A DNA stretch of 64,000 nt from Solen grandis. Its lineage: Eukaryota; Mollusca; Bivalvia; Adapedonta; Solenidae. Location: NCBI GenBank assembly GCA_021229015.1, contig CM037783.1, positions 8,441,324 through 8,505,323 on the forward strand. The letters run 5' to 3'. Shown here piece by piece: positions 37,080 to 49,115 of the stretch (positions within the stretch are counted from its first letter, which is position 1; every line of letters begins with the position of its first letter). A program made the translations under genes and the position numbers. The notes under the pieces are model-generated. The model had not been told where the DNA came from and did no database searches. It saw only the letters and a list, made by a program, of their open reading frames with translations.

Positions 37080-37240
37080 TACAAGTTATACTAATCCCTC
37101 ACGGCGGTTCCTGGGTTGGACCTGTACTTTGCGCCCGGGAAGGTAATGAAGAATTCTTGCCTCTAACGGGGTTTGAATCCACAACCTTCGGATCCGTAAT
37201 CGGATATGTTACCACTGGAACGTTACCACTGGAACGCCCT
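37080..37240 (-). repeat. tRNA-like repeat fragment
   Basis: On the minus strand AGTGGTAACATATCCGATTA is followed by GGTTGTGGATTCAAACCCCG, resembling A-box and B-box spacing of a tRNA. Acceptor-stem pairing is not seen, so it is a tRNA-derived repeat and not a tRNA gene. ACCACTGGAACG is tandemly repeated at its start (about 37209-37235). Confidence 0.45.
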
Positions 37241-38690
37241 TTTTTAGACAAACAGTTTATACAACATATACATACACTTAAATTAAACCGTATGAACATT
37301 TAAAGTATTGATTTTCAAAGAAATCGTTTTCAAACACGGGATCTTGCGATGAGTTCTGATTCAATACATGTTTTATATAAAGTGTATCAATTTTAATATT
37401 TAAAGACATAAGCGATACCTCATGATGTACAAGATGGATGAAAAACTATACCATTAAAAATCTTCGAGACAAGACTGGAAAAATCGGCCATAAACCTATC
37501 TCTCAAAAGTGAAGAAATGGACAATTGTTAAAGGTAACAAAACACCAGACATATATCAATTTTCAGGAGTTAAATGTGCTTTTTTGAAATGGTTGGTTTA
37601 TGCAGAAATATCATGAATAGGCAAACCTTTATTGAACATCGAAAAAAGGGTATTGAACTATTGATAGTGTATGTTGTTTTACAAAAGCAGATGGAAAAAC
37701 ATCATATTACACTATAATACGTAGAATATATTATTTTCCTTCCAACATGACTGATTTCAATCCCATCTCATTTGGACTCTCTAAAAGAGGCATTCCTACA
37801 TAAGGAATGAATATCATTTTAGATTCCATATAAGATTACAAAACGTATACGTATATTTTAATGCATGTTATTTATCTAAAAAGTAAGATTATTTTAAAGT
37901 TAGAGTTGTGTTTACATACCTGGTCAGAAGGTTCATATCGGCCTTGTTTCAAATGATTGCAAAGCTAAAATCTCGGAGATGATACATTGGATCTACCATC
38001 ATTTTGTAAAACTTCAAAGAGTTCATGGGAACACTCTGTGTCGTCTGCTGCAAAAATACTTATTGAAAACTCTAAACATCTAATTGCAAAAACACGCGGT
38101 CACGTTTACACATTTTGAATGTTAACAGATGAAAACACTATAAAAATGAAGTTATGTTTTAACATTTCTTTTCTTCAAAAATCACCATGAATAATGATAA
38201 ATTATACTCACTTATTTATATGTCAACATATTTATGATTAATTTATTTTTTTTTTTATTTTTTGTAACAAATTGTAAATGCAATTTAATTTTTTTATAAT
38301 GAACTGCAAATAAATTTTGTCTTATTTAAACCCATTAAAAATTCATATAAAGAATCTTTAAATTATAACTCGTGATTTGTTTTTTTTTAAATTTGTAGAG
38401 AACACACTAAAGACAAAACGTAATAATATTTTCAAACTATTCATGGAGGTATGCATTTGATCTTCCTTTATTTCGTACGATTAAATTTCTATTTGTCCAT
38501 TATTTACCTGATCTAAGGGTTGGAGGTTCGTATCCCACTGGTAGACAAAATAATATTATGACTTCACACGCGCAAATTATCGATCTCTTCAATGTAGCAG
38601 AAATAAATAAGATGACATTTCCTTAAAAATAATAGACTTTCACTTACACTTATATAAGTTATTAGGCATTCCAAGTGGCCGATTGATCAT
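37241..38690. other. Intergenic, no gene seen
   Basis: AT-rich sequence without recognisable exons. GGTTGGAGGTTCGTATCCCA near 38518 is a weak B-box-like trace. Confidence 0.45.
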
Positions 38691-38699
38691 TGACAGAAA

Positions 38700-38775
38700 A
38701 TATAGCAATAACACAGTTGGTAGAGAATTCGCCATGTAATCAACAGGCCCCGGGTTCGAGTCCCAAGCAGGCTGC
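38700..38775 (+). repeat. tRNA-like repeat fragment
   Basis: CAGTTGGTAGAG (A-box-like) is followed 30 bases on by CCCCGGGTTCGAGTCCCAAG (perfect B-box). Flanks do not pair as an acceptor stem and no CCA-proximal stem is visible. I read it as a SINE head or tRNA pseudogene. Confidence 0.5.
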
Positions 38776-39341
38776 CCATATTTTTCAGGCTGTGATACCA
38801 ATATATGCAACCTGTACATCCAGAATCTCTACAAAATCAGTAAACGAATATGTTTGAATTGAAAAATATTTCCTGTTCTGTGTGTTTTAATTGTTATGAA
38901 AACTTAACATTACTGATTTCGTGCTCTTGTCTTGTTGATAGATCAAGAACCCACAAATGTCACCCCTTGGTAATTTTATGAAACATAAAACAACTCAATA
39001 TTATAATAGTAACATGTACAGGTAGCCGTAATGCTTATTAAACTTTTTTTCGTATTTATGTTTCTGTAATGCATTCATAGTTCATATATATTATATAAGT
39101 GCAATACCTATTTTGAGAAAGTATTTCCCATACAATTTCACTCTTATAATTTTCCATGTGACTAATAATCACTTGGCTATTCTATTTCTTTACATTGATG
39201 TTAAGAACTGTCCCCTTTTCCTTCGTGTTATATTGAATTTAACATGCCTTTATCATTTAGCCTCAAACATAACTTTATTTTGTATCATTTTTACACATTT
39301 AGCGATGAGATTCATGTCGTAAGTCTTAAAAACGTATTTTG

Positions 39342-39724
39342 TACGGAAACGTTAAAGGGCCTTCATTTAATGACATGTTTTGTGCTAAGTCGACATTTTT
39401 TTATTCGCATGGAACAGATTTTTTACCACTTGTCAATTTATTTAGCTCGCATAATGAGAATTTTATAGATATTGCAACTTTAATTTTCACGACATGTTTG
39501 AATGTTTTTGTCAAGGCGAATTAGCCCCTTTTGAAAAAATACTTATTCGCTTTGACAAAAACATCAATCATATCGAGAAAAGTATAGACGCATTATCTAT
39601 ATAGATTTAGTGTTTGCGAGCTATATAAATTGACAAGTGTAAAAGTATCTGATCAAGGCGAATAGAAAGTTTTTGACTTAACACAAAACATGTCATTAAT
39701 TGAAGGCCCTTTAACGTTTCCGTA
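39342..39724. mobile_element. Fold-back element, TACGGAAACG family, complete copy
   Basis: The left arm begins TACGGAAACGTTAAAGGGCC, and the right arm is its complement, with near identity over about 50 bases and recognisable pairing over most of both halves. A central hairpin (GTTTTTGTCAAGGCGAAT against ATTCGCTTTGACAAAAAC) lies near 39507-39564. TA at each end could be the target duplication. No coding capacity. Confidence 0.85.
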
Positions 39725-39726
39725 TT

Positions 39727-40118
39727 ACAGCATATAATGGCTGACACACGACATTTCGCTTTAATGCACATAAGAAATATGATCTTATCATACGTTAGGT
39801 TTATTCGTTTTAATTTCAAAATTACGGAAACGTCTAAGGGGCTCCATTTGATGATATGTTTAATGTGAAGTCGATTTTATTTTTTTATCAGATATTTTAA
39901 CACAAGTCAATTTATTTGTTTCACAATCATGAGAATTCTGTAAACATTGCACCTATTTTTTATTCGAGTTGCTTTAAGTTTTCCTCTAGACGAATTGAAA
40001 TCTTTTTGCCAAACGAAACCATTTGTCAAATAAATTAATGCATTTCACACTTCAAAAAGAAACATTTCGACAAGTGAGGTAAATTAGATTTATTTTCGTT
40101 AATTCGCTGGTGTTACAC
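39727..40118. mobile_element. Second, partial TACGGAAACG-family copy with 95-base flank
   Basis: TACGGAAACGTCTAAGGGGC starts at 39823 and the arm can be followed for about 100 bases, but no complementary right terminus is found. The ~95 bases before it (39727-39822) match, in inverse orientation, the sequence just outside the terminus at 53215 (about 53217-53310). Those flanks therefore belong to the repeat. Confidence 0.65.
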
Positions 40119-40388
40119 GAATCAAGAACCCACAAATGTCACCCTTGGTAATATTATGAAACATAAAACAACTCAATATTATAATAGTAATGCTTATATT
40201 ATTAAACTTTTTTTTCATATTTACGTTTCTTCAATGTATTCATAGTTCATATTTTAAAGGTCAGATTATATAAGTCTAATACCTATTTTGAGAAAGTATT
40301 TCCAATAAAATTTCACTCTAATAATTTATCATGTGACTAACACACTTAGCGATGAGATTCATATCGTAAGTCTAAAAAATGTATTTTG

Positions 40389-40870
40389 TACGGAAGCGTA
40401 GAAGGACCACTAGTTAATCAGATGTGATGCGCAAAATCGACATATTTTTATATGACTTGAACAGAAGTATTTGCACTTGACGATAAATTTTATTTGAAAA
40501 GTACAGAAGTTTGTAAAAGTTACATCGTAACTTTTCTCGAAATGTTTGATGTTTTTAGTCTTGGCGAGATGATGTAGTTCGACATATGAGATTATTTTTT
40601 CTTTTCGAAAAGCATTTATTCGAAAATAATGATGTATCATGGTTATCGAAAAAATTAAATCAACAAGTGAGATATTCTTTGCGTATTTCGTATGAATTAT
40701 TACGACTTTATGAGATCATTTGGTTATATTGAGAAAAAACAAAATCGATTTGACGCAAATAGAGATTTTCACACGGTTTGACTGGCGTTATTTAGTTCAG
40801 AATTCTTTGATCGAGTGAAGGTTATTGTAAATGATGGTGGATTCAGCATTTACGGTAGGAATATTTTAGT
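40389..40870 (+). mobile_element. Left terminus of TACGGAAGCG subfamily
   Basis: A 36-base terminus beginning TACGGAAGCGTAGAAGGACC at 40389 is repeated as an exact inverted copy ending at about 53216. Past that the two diverge, with short shared pieces. The sequence to about 40870 contains further arm-like palindromes (TCGAAAAG / CTTTTCGA). Confidence 0.65.
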
Positions 40871-41255
40871 ACAAGTTTAATTAAATGTTATTTTACAAGT
40901 TCAATGTGCCACCGTATGTGTATGTATCTGTTTCAGTGTTCGCTACCCCCCAACCCCCCGAAAAGCACTTTGGCAATTTAGAATGCGCCTGTAGTGAAAA
41001 CAAATCACTGGAAGAAATATGTACCTGTAGTCTCTTTTGGCTGTTATGCCTAGATTAATGTTTGTACATACATGTATTTATTAATTGTGTCGATTTATAA
41101 TTAATAAAGTATTGAATCATTAATGCACTGTGACTATAATACCGTTCACAAATCTTATAATTTATACTAATTGCATACTTATGCAATGCCTCCAAGAAGT
41201 GGAGGCTACTGATATTTGTGCATTATATTTTACTTTTTTTTTCTTTCAGGTATTT

Positions 41256-42472
41256 CTGATGATTTTCACGTGCTTACCAGTGTGCCTCGCTGTTGGCAAT
41301 GAAGATATTGACAGCTTAGTGAGACAATATTTTTATGCCGGCTACACAGTGAATGAAACTGTATCTTCTCTTCTATTTTTACACCACATCATTGTCAGTG
41401 AAAGTACAGTAAAGAGGATACTTCGTCGTTTAAGTCTTAGAAGACGGACTGAGAGCAGTTTACATAGCATAGTACGAGGAATTCGATGGCTTCATGCGCA
41501 TGGCTAAAGAAATTATGGCTACAGATGGATATGGGATCTCCTCAATAACTCTCTAGGAATAAGTGTTTTCCAAAATACTGTAAGGCTTGCTTTGTCTATC
41601 ATAGACCCAGAAAGAGTTAGAGAACGGCGGCGGAGAAGATTAAGAAGGCGACAGTATATAAACCACGGTCCTAACTTTGTCGTACACATTGACGGTTATG
41701 ACAAACTGAAACCTTTTGGAATATCAATACATGGTGCAATTGACGGATTTTCGAGAAAAATTTTATGGCTAAAAGCATGTTCATCGAATAAAAACCCCTA
41801 CTTCATATCTCATTTCTATTTAAACTTTTTAAATGATATGAAACGCCTCCCTAGAGTTCTGCGTTTTGATGCTGGAACTGAAAATGTAATTATACATGAC
41901 ATTCATATTTCTTTGCGTATGCATCATCCCGATAACATGTCTGGCTTTAACAGTTGTTCAACGGGACGATCAACAGGGAATCAGAGAATTGAAATGTTTT
42001 GGGGCATTTTAAGGAGAGGATTTACTTCTTTTTGGAGGAACATATTCAAAGATATGATTGACGAGGGTATAATAATACGGACCCCCTTCACTTGGAATGC
42101 ATATTACTGTGTTTTCTTCCAACAATTCAAAAACATCTTGACATTTTCACTGAAAACTGGAACAGACACAGAATCCGCTCACAACGAAACAACGAATGCC
42201 CTAATGGAATTCCACATATAATGTATCATCAACCTTTTTTGTATGGGACAAGTGATCAGTCATTTGCTTTGCCTTGTGATGCCAATGATTTGCAAATATT
42301 GGCACGACAATATTCACAAACACCATCCCAGCTAGGCTGTTCGTCAGCCATGCTTCTATTAGTTCGTATAGTATCCGGATTTGATGAAAACTACCCTTTT
42401 GCAAGTTCGCTCTCCAATCGATTGCAAGCAAATGTTTACATTATAATATCCGGCATCAATAGACATAGTTGA
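41256..42472 (+). pseudogene. DDE integrase-like transposase, broken
   Basis: Three open pieces form one protein. 41256-41507 is an N-terminal helical DNA-binding-like part (DIDSLVRQYFYAGYTVNETV, SESTVKRILRRLSLRRR). 41508-42070 holds the catalytic core with HIDGYDKLKPFG, RFDAGTEN and NQRIEMFW, a D-D-E triad at residues 34, 93 and 134 counted from 41592. 42072-42472 holds the C-terminal part (LHLECILLCFLPTIQ, NWNRHRIR). An in-frame TAA at 41505-41507 and a frameshift near 42067 break it. A splice-acceptor-like TTTTCTTTCAG sits at about 41240-41250. The likeness is to the rve-type integrase core proteins found in multiple copies in animal genomes (inference). No adjacent terminal repeats can be assigned with certainty. 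Confidence 0.8.
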
Positions 42473-42489
42473 AAGTAAACTAAGTGGTG

Positions 42490-42924
42490 TAATGATTCTA
42501 AATTTTAAGAAACCTCAGACATAAAGTGGTCAACTGTAGTTTGATTGTCGAAAGCATAAACCTGTAGTAGATTGATTAATTCTGAGTTTAATTCCGTTTC
42601 AAGCTTAAATAAAATTTTGTCATGTTTAAATGGTTGTTTATTTCAATTACACCAACATAAACTCAACTTATTAATGAAGATTTTTTTTTAGTTCTTTTTT
42701 CTTCATTCTAAATATTATCAGTTACTAAATACATAGTTGTGCCTTGTAACACCGCACTTTGTGGTCAAGCGCAGTTTGGAGTCGAAGTCGAAAAATGGAC
42801 CCAAAAATGCGTTACTATGTATCATATCAACGCATTTAGGATTCCAAAGTTCTGAAGGTGATTTAATCTTTAAGTTAATGGTTTTAAGGACTTCATGCAC
42901 CCAAACAGCTTAAATCATCGGTTC
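42490..42924. other. Intergenic, no gene seen
   Basis: AT-rich 3' flank of the integrase pseudogene; AATAAA near 42608 could be its old polyadenylation signal. Confidence 0.4.
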
Positions 42925-43130
42925 TTTTGACGTGCCCGTCTTCCAGCTTTCATGATGGGGAAAGACCCCAGGTGCCCACTTCGAGCATTATTTCAGTCAC
43001 GAGCTGACACCTGCCTAAAACCACCGACCTTCTGTAAGCTAGCTGGAAAGCTTCGTCACATGAAAGAAATTCGGCCCTAACATGTCTCGAACCTACAGAG
43101 GGGACGGGCAAGTTACCATAATCACCTACA
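42925..43130 (-). repeat. Degenerate SINE, related family
   Basis: Read on the minus strand, the body blocks (GGTCGGTGGTTTTAGGCAGG, CAGCTCGTGACTGAAATAAT) resemble those of the 251-bp SINE, and CTGTAGGTTCGAGACATG is a decayed B-box. It stands head to tail with the intact copy at 43161-43416. Confidence 0.6.
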
Positions 43131-43160
43131 CTACGAATTTGCCACCTTGAAATATTTATT

Positions 43161-43416
43161 TTGTGTGTGTGTGTGTGTTTTGGGTTTACCGTCGCTGCGA
43201 CAGTATTTCAGTCATTTAGCGACGTCAAGCTAATTACGGGTGGAGGAAACCCCGAATGCACAGAGGCACCCGGGTAAACCACCGACATTCCGCATGCCAG
43301 CTGGAAAGCTTTCTCACATGAAAATCCGAATGACCCTGCCGGGATTCGAACCCACGCGGTGAGGGGCTGAGCGAGTGTTAAAGTCAGCGACTTTACCCTC
43401 TCGGCCACGGAGGCCC
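43161..43416 (-). mobile_element. tRNA-derived SINE, full-length copy 3
   Basis: Minus-strand copy with intact A-box and B-box (GGGTTCGAATCCC) and a (CA)n tail, seen as GTGTGTGTGT at 43163-43178 on the plus strand. An 11-bp target duplication, AAATATTTATT, lies at 43150-43160 and 43417-43427. Confidence 0.93.
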
Positions 43417-43429
43417 AAATATTTATTGT

Positions 43430-45042
43430 GGAGTCCAAGATGACATTCGATACTTAGATACATCACTGTGCAGCTATCAAATAATTTTACTTTGTGCCAT
43501 TTAATTCTGATATAGCAGAAAAATGTATTTGTCGCTTATTGAATGTATATGACAAATGTTTTATGAATTTTATCACTTCCAATGTTAGGAAAATCGTAAC
43601 TATATAATAAGCTATCTTAATTGTAAAATTTTACGTATTCCTATGCCAATGTTTTAAAGATCATTCTTTTCAGTCAGTAGTTTCCTTGATACGTTTTGGT
43701 CTTATACCGAACCTCAAACTAAAATGGACATAGAATATGAAACTATAGGCATTCTCGTGGTAGGAATGACTGTCATTTTGTGGGGAAGGTCTATTTTGCT
43801 GACCAGTCAGCAAGCTGACCACATGGTCTATTTTGCTGACTGAATTCTGCTGACCAAGTGTATATATATATATATCTTATATACTTTAATTTTCATTTTG
43901 AATTTAAATTTTGTTGAAGAAAATAATGTAGTGTACTCACTAAAAAGGTGATTTTGATAATTTTCTATGAACTGAACAAAATAAAACAAAATATCAAACT
44001 TTCAATGTGAATTTGTTTCAATTACATGTTTTAATATGTGTAAGTGTTTTGCATCAATATATAAATGTACAAGATTTTGCTGAACTCAAAGAGCAATTAA
44101 GTTTTAAAAAACAAAAATTTACTGCAAGGAGTTTAATTATAAAGCCAACAAAATTGAATTCTTAGACATATACAGTTGATTTCATTTATCAGATTTAACT
44201 AAAACATATTAAAAAAGGTAAAAAATGAAAATAAAAAAAGGAATAAAATTATTTAAAAAAAATTCTTTTAAGAAAGACTTAAATTAAATTTGAAATGAAA
44301 TTAAATTTATATTTGAAAACTCTATCTAAAAACAAGAACAACACTTATTGATCCTAGTAAGTGAATGTTATTAAAGGTTAATAGTTTGAGCAATTTTAGA
44401 CAGAAGGGATATGTATCTTTAAGTGTTTCAGATAATTGCAACCTGTTTGAAAAACACAATCAAGGAGATAGTTTCTTTTTTTTTTTAAATTATATCTTAA
44501 ATGCATATAGACAGTTATTTAGAATTGTTTATATAAAAAATCACTATGTAAGATTATTTTAATCCTCTTATATTTTTATTATTTATTTATGAAGTTCACG
44601 GTTCATGTCTCTTTCGAATATTTGGCATTTGGCACTTATTCAGACCAAAACCACTCATCATAACAGAGTCTAAATAGTCAGTTGCATGATTTAAGTCATT
44701 GATTGTTCCCTCGGCAATCTTACGTGAGAGCAGTTCTCTAATCTATCACGAAAATATATTTCACCTTTCTTGAATCAGAGAAAATATTGGTTCACCTCGG
44801 CAGATGTGTCCGCTCTGTAAAGTTCACCTTTAAATGTTGTTTATATGCTCCCGTAGTGTTAGTAAGCCGAATCTTTTATATCGAGCTACTACCAGTCTGT
44901 AACATACAACTATTTTTAACACTCAATTAGTCACCTTTGCCCAATATCTCAACTTTTTCAGCAGATTTTAACAACGCGCCATGCCTTGCTGTGCTTGATT
45001 CTCTCTTATATGTTTATGTGGGTTACAGTGGAGATCAATACC
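43430..45042. other. Intergenic, no gene seen
   Basis: AT-rich. GGTCTATTTTGCTGAC occurs twice (43787 and 43825) with GCTGACCA variants between; no exon or element is recognised. Confidence 0.5.
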
Positions 45043-45212
45043 TGATAAGAGACTACAATACACAGAACAGTTAACCTCCTGTGGGACCCCCTGTGGTGAC
45101 TAGCAACTCCACATTCCTGTTTTGATACCTTTAAAATCTAATTTCAAACATCAAAGTTCCAGTTTCAACTTATTTCTTAATTCATTTATAACAATCAATA
45201 GTGTATTGAATA

Positions 45213-45252
<40 letters not shown>

Positions 45253-46197
45253 GAATGTATATGTAAGTATATTCACTGGAATTATATGAAAATACCTTGT
45301 TTTACTTTAAATTAAAGAAAAGTCATGTGGTTTGAAGTCTTGTGTTTTAGCACTCATCAGTATTCATTTTATGTGTGAATAAAAGTCCTGGGATTAAAAT
45401 TCATTACAGCAGTTGTAATCTTTTGCTTTAACAAAACTGTATATAGACAGACATACATATCTTTATTCAATTCAGAATATGGTAAAAATCAGAGATGTTA
45501 AATACATACAGGGATTTTAGCATAAAAATTAAATCATAATATATTTCATTCCCATCTGAAGAGTTTCAAAAATTAACAGTTTCACACAAACTTTAAAAAA
45601 AAAATTCTAATATAAATTATTATTAAATTTAATTTTTGGTTGTACCAGAAATTAAAATGGCGGGAAAATTAGTACACAGATGTATATACAAATTATATTC
45701 AAATCCGAAAATGAGTTAATACAGTATCCATACGAATCATTTCTAAATACTCAAATGTAAGTCCTGCAATATATCTTTTCAAACCAGATAATATTAACAT
45801 TACATGTAGTTTAAATGCCTTTGAGAACTTAATCATGCAGCAAAGGCCAATCTTATTTATTTAAAGTTTAGAGACATAACAAAGAAAAGAAACTCTATGT
45901 AAAACGGAAAAATCTCTACTGATCCAACCCAGGTAGTACAAACTTAAGAATAAACCATATTAAAAATCATTTTGATGAACAATTCTTAATTTTGGAATGT
46001 GTAAACATTTAATAAAGATATTGATATGAAAGTGATGAGAGACTTAAAATACTGAATGACTTTCATTTTCTGCAAGAATCTTTAATGACTTTCACAGGCG
46101 CAAAGTACTGATCCAACTTAGGAACCATCAAGAGCGATTAGTATAAGTTTTAAGAACTTGTTTCCTAATCGATGTAAAATAAATAAGTTGATAATAA
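45043..46197 (+). repeat. Left copy of an inverted duplication
   Basis: This 1.15-kb block matches 62788-64000 in reverse orientation along its whole length, including the shared (TA)n tract (45213-45251), the AATTAAATTTAATAATAATT-type region and the AGTCTCTTATCAGG end. It lacks about 80 bases present at 63672-63750 in the other copy. No coding capacity is seen. Confidence 0.92.
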
Positions 46198-46263
46198 AAT
46201 ACTTGAATTAGGGATTTTAGAAGTTGCCACAACATTCTACACTTTACCTAGCCTCCTCAGTCT

Positions 46264-46524
46264 ATGTGTAGTGTGTGTGTGTGTGTGTTTAGGGTTTACC
46301 GTCGCTGTGACAGTATTTCAGTCATATAGCGACGTCCAGCTAATTACATGTGGAGGAAACCCTGAATGCACAGAGAAACCCTGGTAAACCACCAACCTTC
46401 TGCAAGCCAGCTTGAAAGCTTCTCATATGAAAATCCGAATTACCATGCCGGGATTCGAACACACGCGGTGAGGGGCTGAGTGAGTGTTAAAGTCAGCAAC
46501 TTTACCCTCTCGGCCACGGTGGCC
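46264..46524 (-). mobile_element. tRNA-derived SINE, full-length copy 4
   Basis: Minus-strand copy with A-box and slightly altered B-box (GTGTTCGAATCCC). It has a (CA)n tail (GTGTGTGTGT at 46271-46288 on the plus strand). A 12-base duplication with one change, CCTCC(T/G)CAGTCT, lies at 46252-46263 and 46525-46536. Confidence 0.9.
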
Positions 46525-46539
46525 CCTCCGCAGTCTGCA

Positions 46540-47570
46540 ATAGGCAGTAAGCATTATAAATCACCACAAGACCTGAAGTTGTAGTGATTACATCAGTCTT
46601 TACATAGAACTGGTGCATATAACATTAAATCTAGATTTATACATGTACTTTGTTACAATCTGGAGAGAATAAGACTGTTTTAACAGTGTAGTGTAAATTA
46701 ACAATAGAATATCATCACATTCTATCAGAAACAGACTGACTAGATAGAAAAAAAACACAACACCTATTAAAAACATCATTTTAATATGATTTATAAAATA
46801 AAAGGAAAGACTTTCTGTCATATCACAGCTTTTACAAATCAGTGTTCAATCATGGGAATCACAGAAAAACAAAACAAAAAAAACATAAATAATAAAATTT
46901 GCAGTGCTTACATGCTAAACTATCGCTTACATTCAAAATTACAAAATAATTATTGTAAGGCAAATTGTACGGCGAGTCAACAGTTATAATCACATGAATA
47001 TTTGTAAAGATAATCAACATAAAAACAATTAAACAATTATCAAAATTAATAGAATACCAATGTATGAGACAGAGTGGTCTTCACTTAAACCAACCCCAAT
47101 ATCAGCACCACTACACACATTTGTTTTAATCAAATCACAAGTGTCTTACAAGAAATTTTGTTTCAAAATCATTTAATATAATTTATAAAATGTTTATTCT
47201 AGAAATAAATTGCATGTATAGAGATGATTGTTTTCATACATGATGGCCCCATTACACTATGAAAAAGTTTAAGAAATAAGCAGGAAGGGGTGGGGCAAGT
47301 GTTCAACATATGAAAGGAATGTGAACTAAGTTTTTCGTAAACAACTTTGTCAAAATGTGACACCTGCAGTGCCCAACCCAGTTTCATTTGAAACCACTTT
47401 GTAGGGTTTCACTACATCAAGCTGCATTCCTAATATCTAAACGCTAGGTCTTCAGACAGAAAATGTATTGACTTTTTTTCCATATATAACTCTATGTAAA
47501 ACAAGTGAAACTGATGATGTTTTTTGAAACAATTTTTTAATGTTTATTTTTTTTTTAGAAACATTCAATT
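46540..47570. other. Intergenic, no gene seen
   Basis: AT-rich sequence without recognisable exons or elements. Confidence 0.5.
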
Positions 47571-49115
47571 TGATTTGAACAACAAGAGTGCAATGATGGC
47601 CCAAGGTCGCTCAACTTCTATAAAAGCTTAAAAGAGGGAAGATCATAATGTTACCAATGAAACAAAAGAAAACAACAAGTTATTTTTCAAAAATAATAAG
47701 AAATCAACAAAAAGTTAAAGGTGAAGCCATTGATGTTACATAGCAGATTATTTTTTAAGTTTTCCCAATTATAAATACGATTCATTTACCCCAGTCTAGG
47801 ACCAGGTTTGAAGCCTGGGGCATGTTTTGAACAAAATTGATAGAGGTTCTCTTTCCTATATACATATACTTAAAATATGTAACTCCTTGGACGTGGCCAA
47901 TTTTGACCCCAGTGCCATGATTTGAACAATGTAAGTAAAGGTCCTTCATGTCTTGTGTTTTCGGTAAAGTAGAGTTTCTTTTTCTGTACATCTCTTTGTA
48001 AAGCAAATGAACCCTAGGGCAGAGCCATTTTTGATCAAAGGGCCATGGTTTGAAAAAATTTGGTAAAGGTCTTCTAGACAATGCTACACACCAAATATCA
48101 AAACTCTTGGCCTTCATTTCTGACAAGAAGATTTTTATGATCTTCCTATATAATTCAATGTAAAAGATGTGATCTATGGGGCGGGTCATTTTGACCCAGG
48201 GGCCATGATTTAACAATCTTGGTAGATGTCTATAAGTCAATTCTGCACATTACAGTGGGTTTTTTTAAAGTCAAAATATATGGAGAATATAGGAGGCATT
48301 CCCCCCTTTAAAAACTATATATTTTCCTCCATTTTTAAAACAAATCCCCCCTCCATGATACTGAATTTAAAAACATCATTCTGTGCAATGACTTACTCTT
48401 AATAAAACAATTTTAAAATGTGTATTCTTCTATTATTATTAATGTTGTGATAAAACACCATGAAATAAGAATAAAATACAGTAATATTATGCCAACATTA
48501 AACAAAGTAGAAAAATTCCCCCTTTAGCTCGCTTGTGCAATTTTCCCCTCTCCTATGGGCCTGGACCCCTTCGCCCCAAAGTAAAAAAAAAAACAACAAC
48601 AAAAAAAAAAACAAAAAAAAAAAACACTGCACCAAAAATTCAACTCTAAGCCTTGTGGTTTCAGACAAGATGATTTTAGAGAGTTTTCCCTACATGTGCA
48701 TGTGTCAAATCAAGTGACACACGGGCAGGGCTAGTTTTGAACTAAGATTCATAATTTGGACACTCTTGGTAGAGGTCCACTAGATGATGCTTCATACAAA
48801 ATATCTAGCCCCGGACCTTGTAGTTTTAAAGAAGTTTTTATGTTTTTTTTCTTTTTGGTTGACCAGAGTTCTGCATGGAAGTAAATTCTTTAACAGCTTT
48901 GAAAGAGCCTCAGGCAAAGAAGAACAAAGGGCAATAAATCCAAAATTAGGGAAGGGTGGATTATGGTTCTTATTTACTGCACTTTTACTCAGTGAGATCT
49001 ATCTACCTACAAACTTTCAATTTGATATCTTTTATAGTTTTCAAGTTATACCCCAGACTAGAAATCTGCAACGGACCAACCAACCAACCACCAGCTGACT
49101 CCAGTATATCTTCAC
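47571..49115 (+). repeat. Interspersed repeat with internal diverged units
   Basis: A GGGCCATG(A/G)TTTGAA block followed by TTGGTAAAGGTC or TTGGTAGAGGTC recurs near 47817, 47918, 48043, 48203 and 48748. Between these are shared pieces such as CAAGAAGATTTTTATGATCT and ATGTAAAA. It begins AACAAGAGTGCAATGATGGC and ends ACGGACCAACCAACCAACCA, like a common bivalve repeat as I recall it. The minus-strand open frame at 47782-48240 is repeat sequence. Confidence 0.65.

Larger units (their letters stand above)
38937..40392 (+). repeat. Direct segmental duplication, offset about 1.18 kb
   Basis: The segment starting ATCAAGAACCCACAAATGTC at about 38942 recurs at about 40123, and similarity runs on to ATCGTAAGTCT and GTATTTTGTACGGAA (about 39317-39345 and 40366-40392). 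The first copy has an extra ~60 bases near 39241-39303. Between them lie one complete and one partial inverted-terminal element. Confidence 0.8.

Noticed and set aside
38700..38775. Functional tRNA genes here and at 11822, 37115 and 54640
   Set aside because: A-box and B-box traces exist, but acceptor stems do not pair, so these are tRNA-derived repeats.
43208..43438. Open frames containing SVAERVKSLT at 14020-14235, 22227-22463 and 43208-43438
   Set aside because: They are readings of the same SINE, which is Pol III-derived and non-coding.
47782..48240. 152-codon minus-strand frame
   Set aside because: It lies wholly in a diverged repeat; its repeated peptide mirrors the DNA repeat units.
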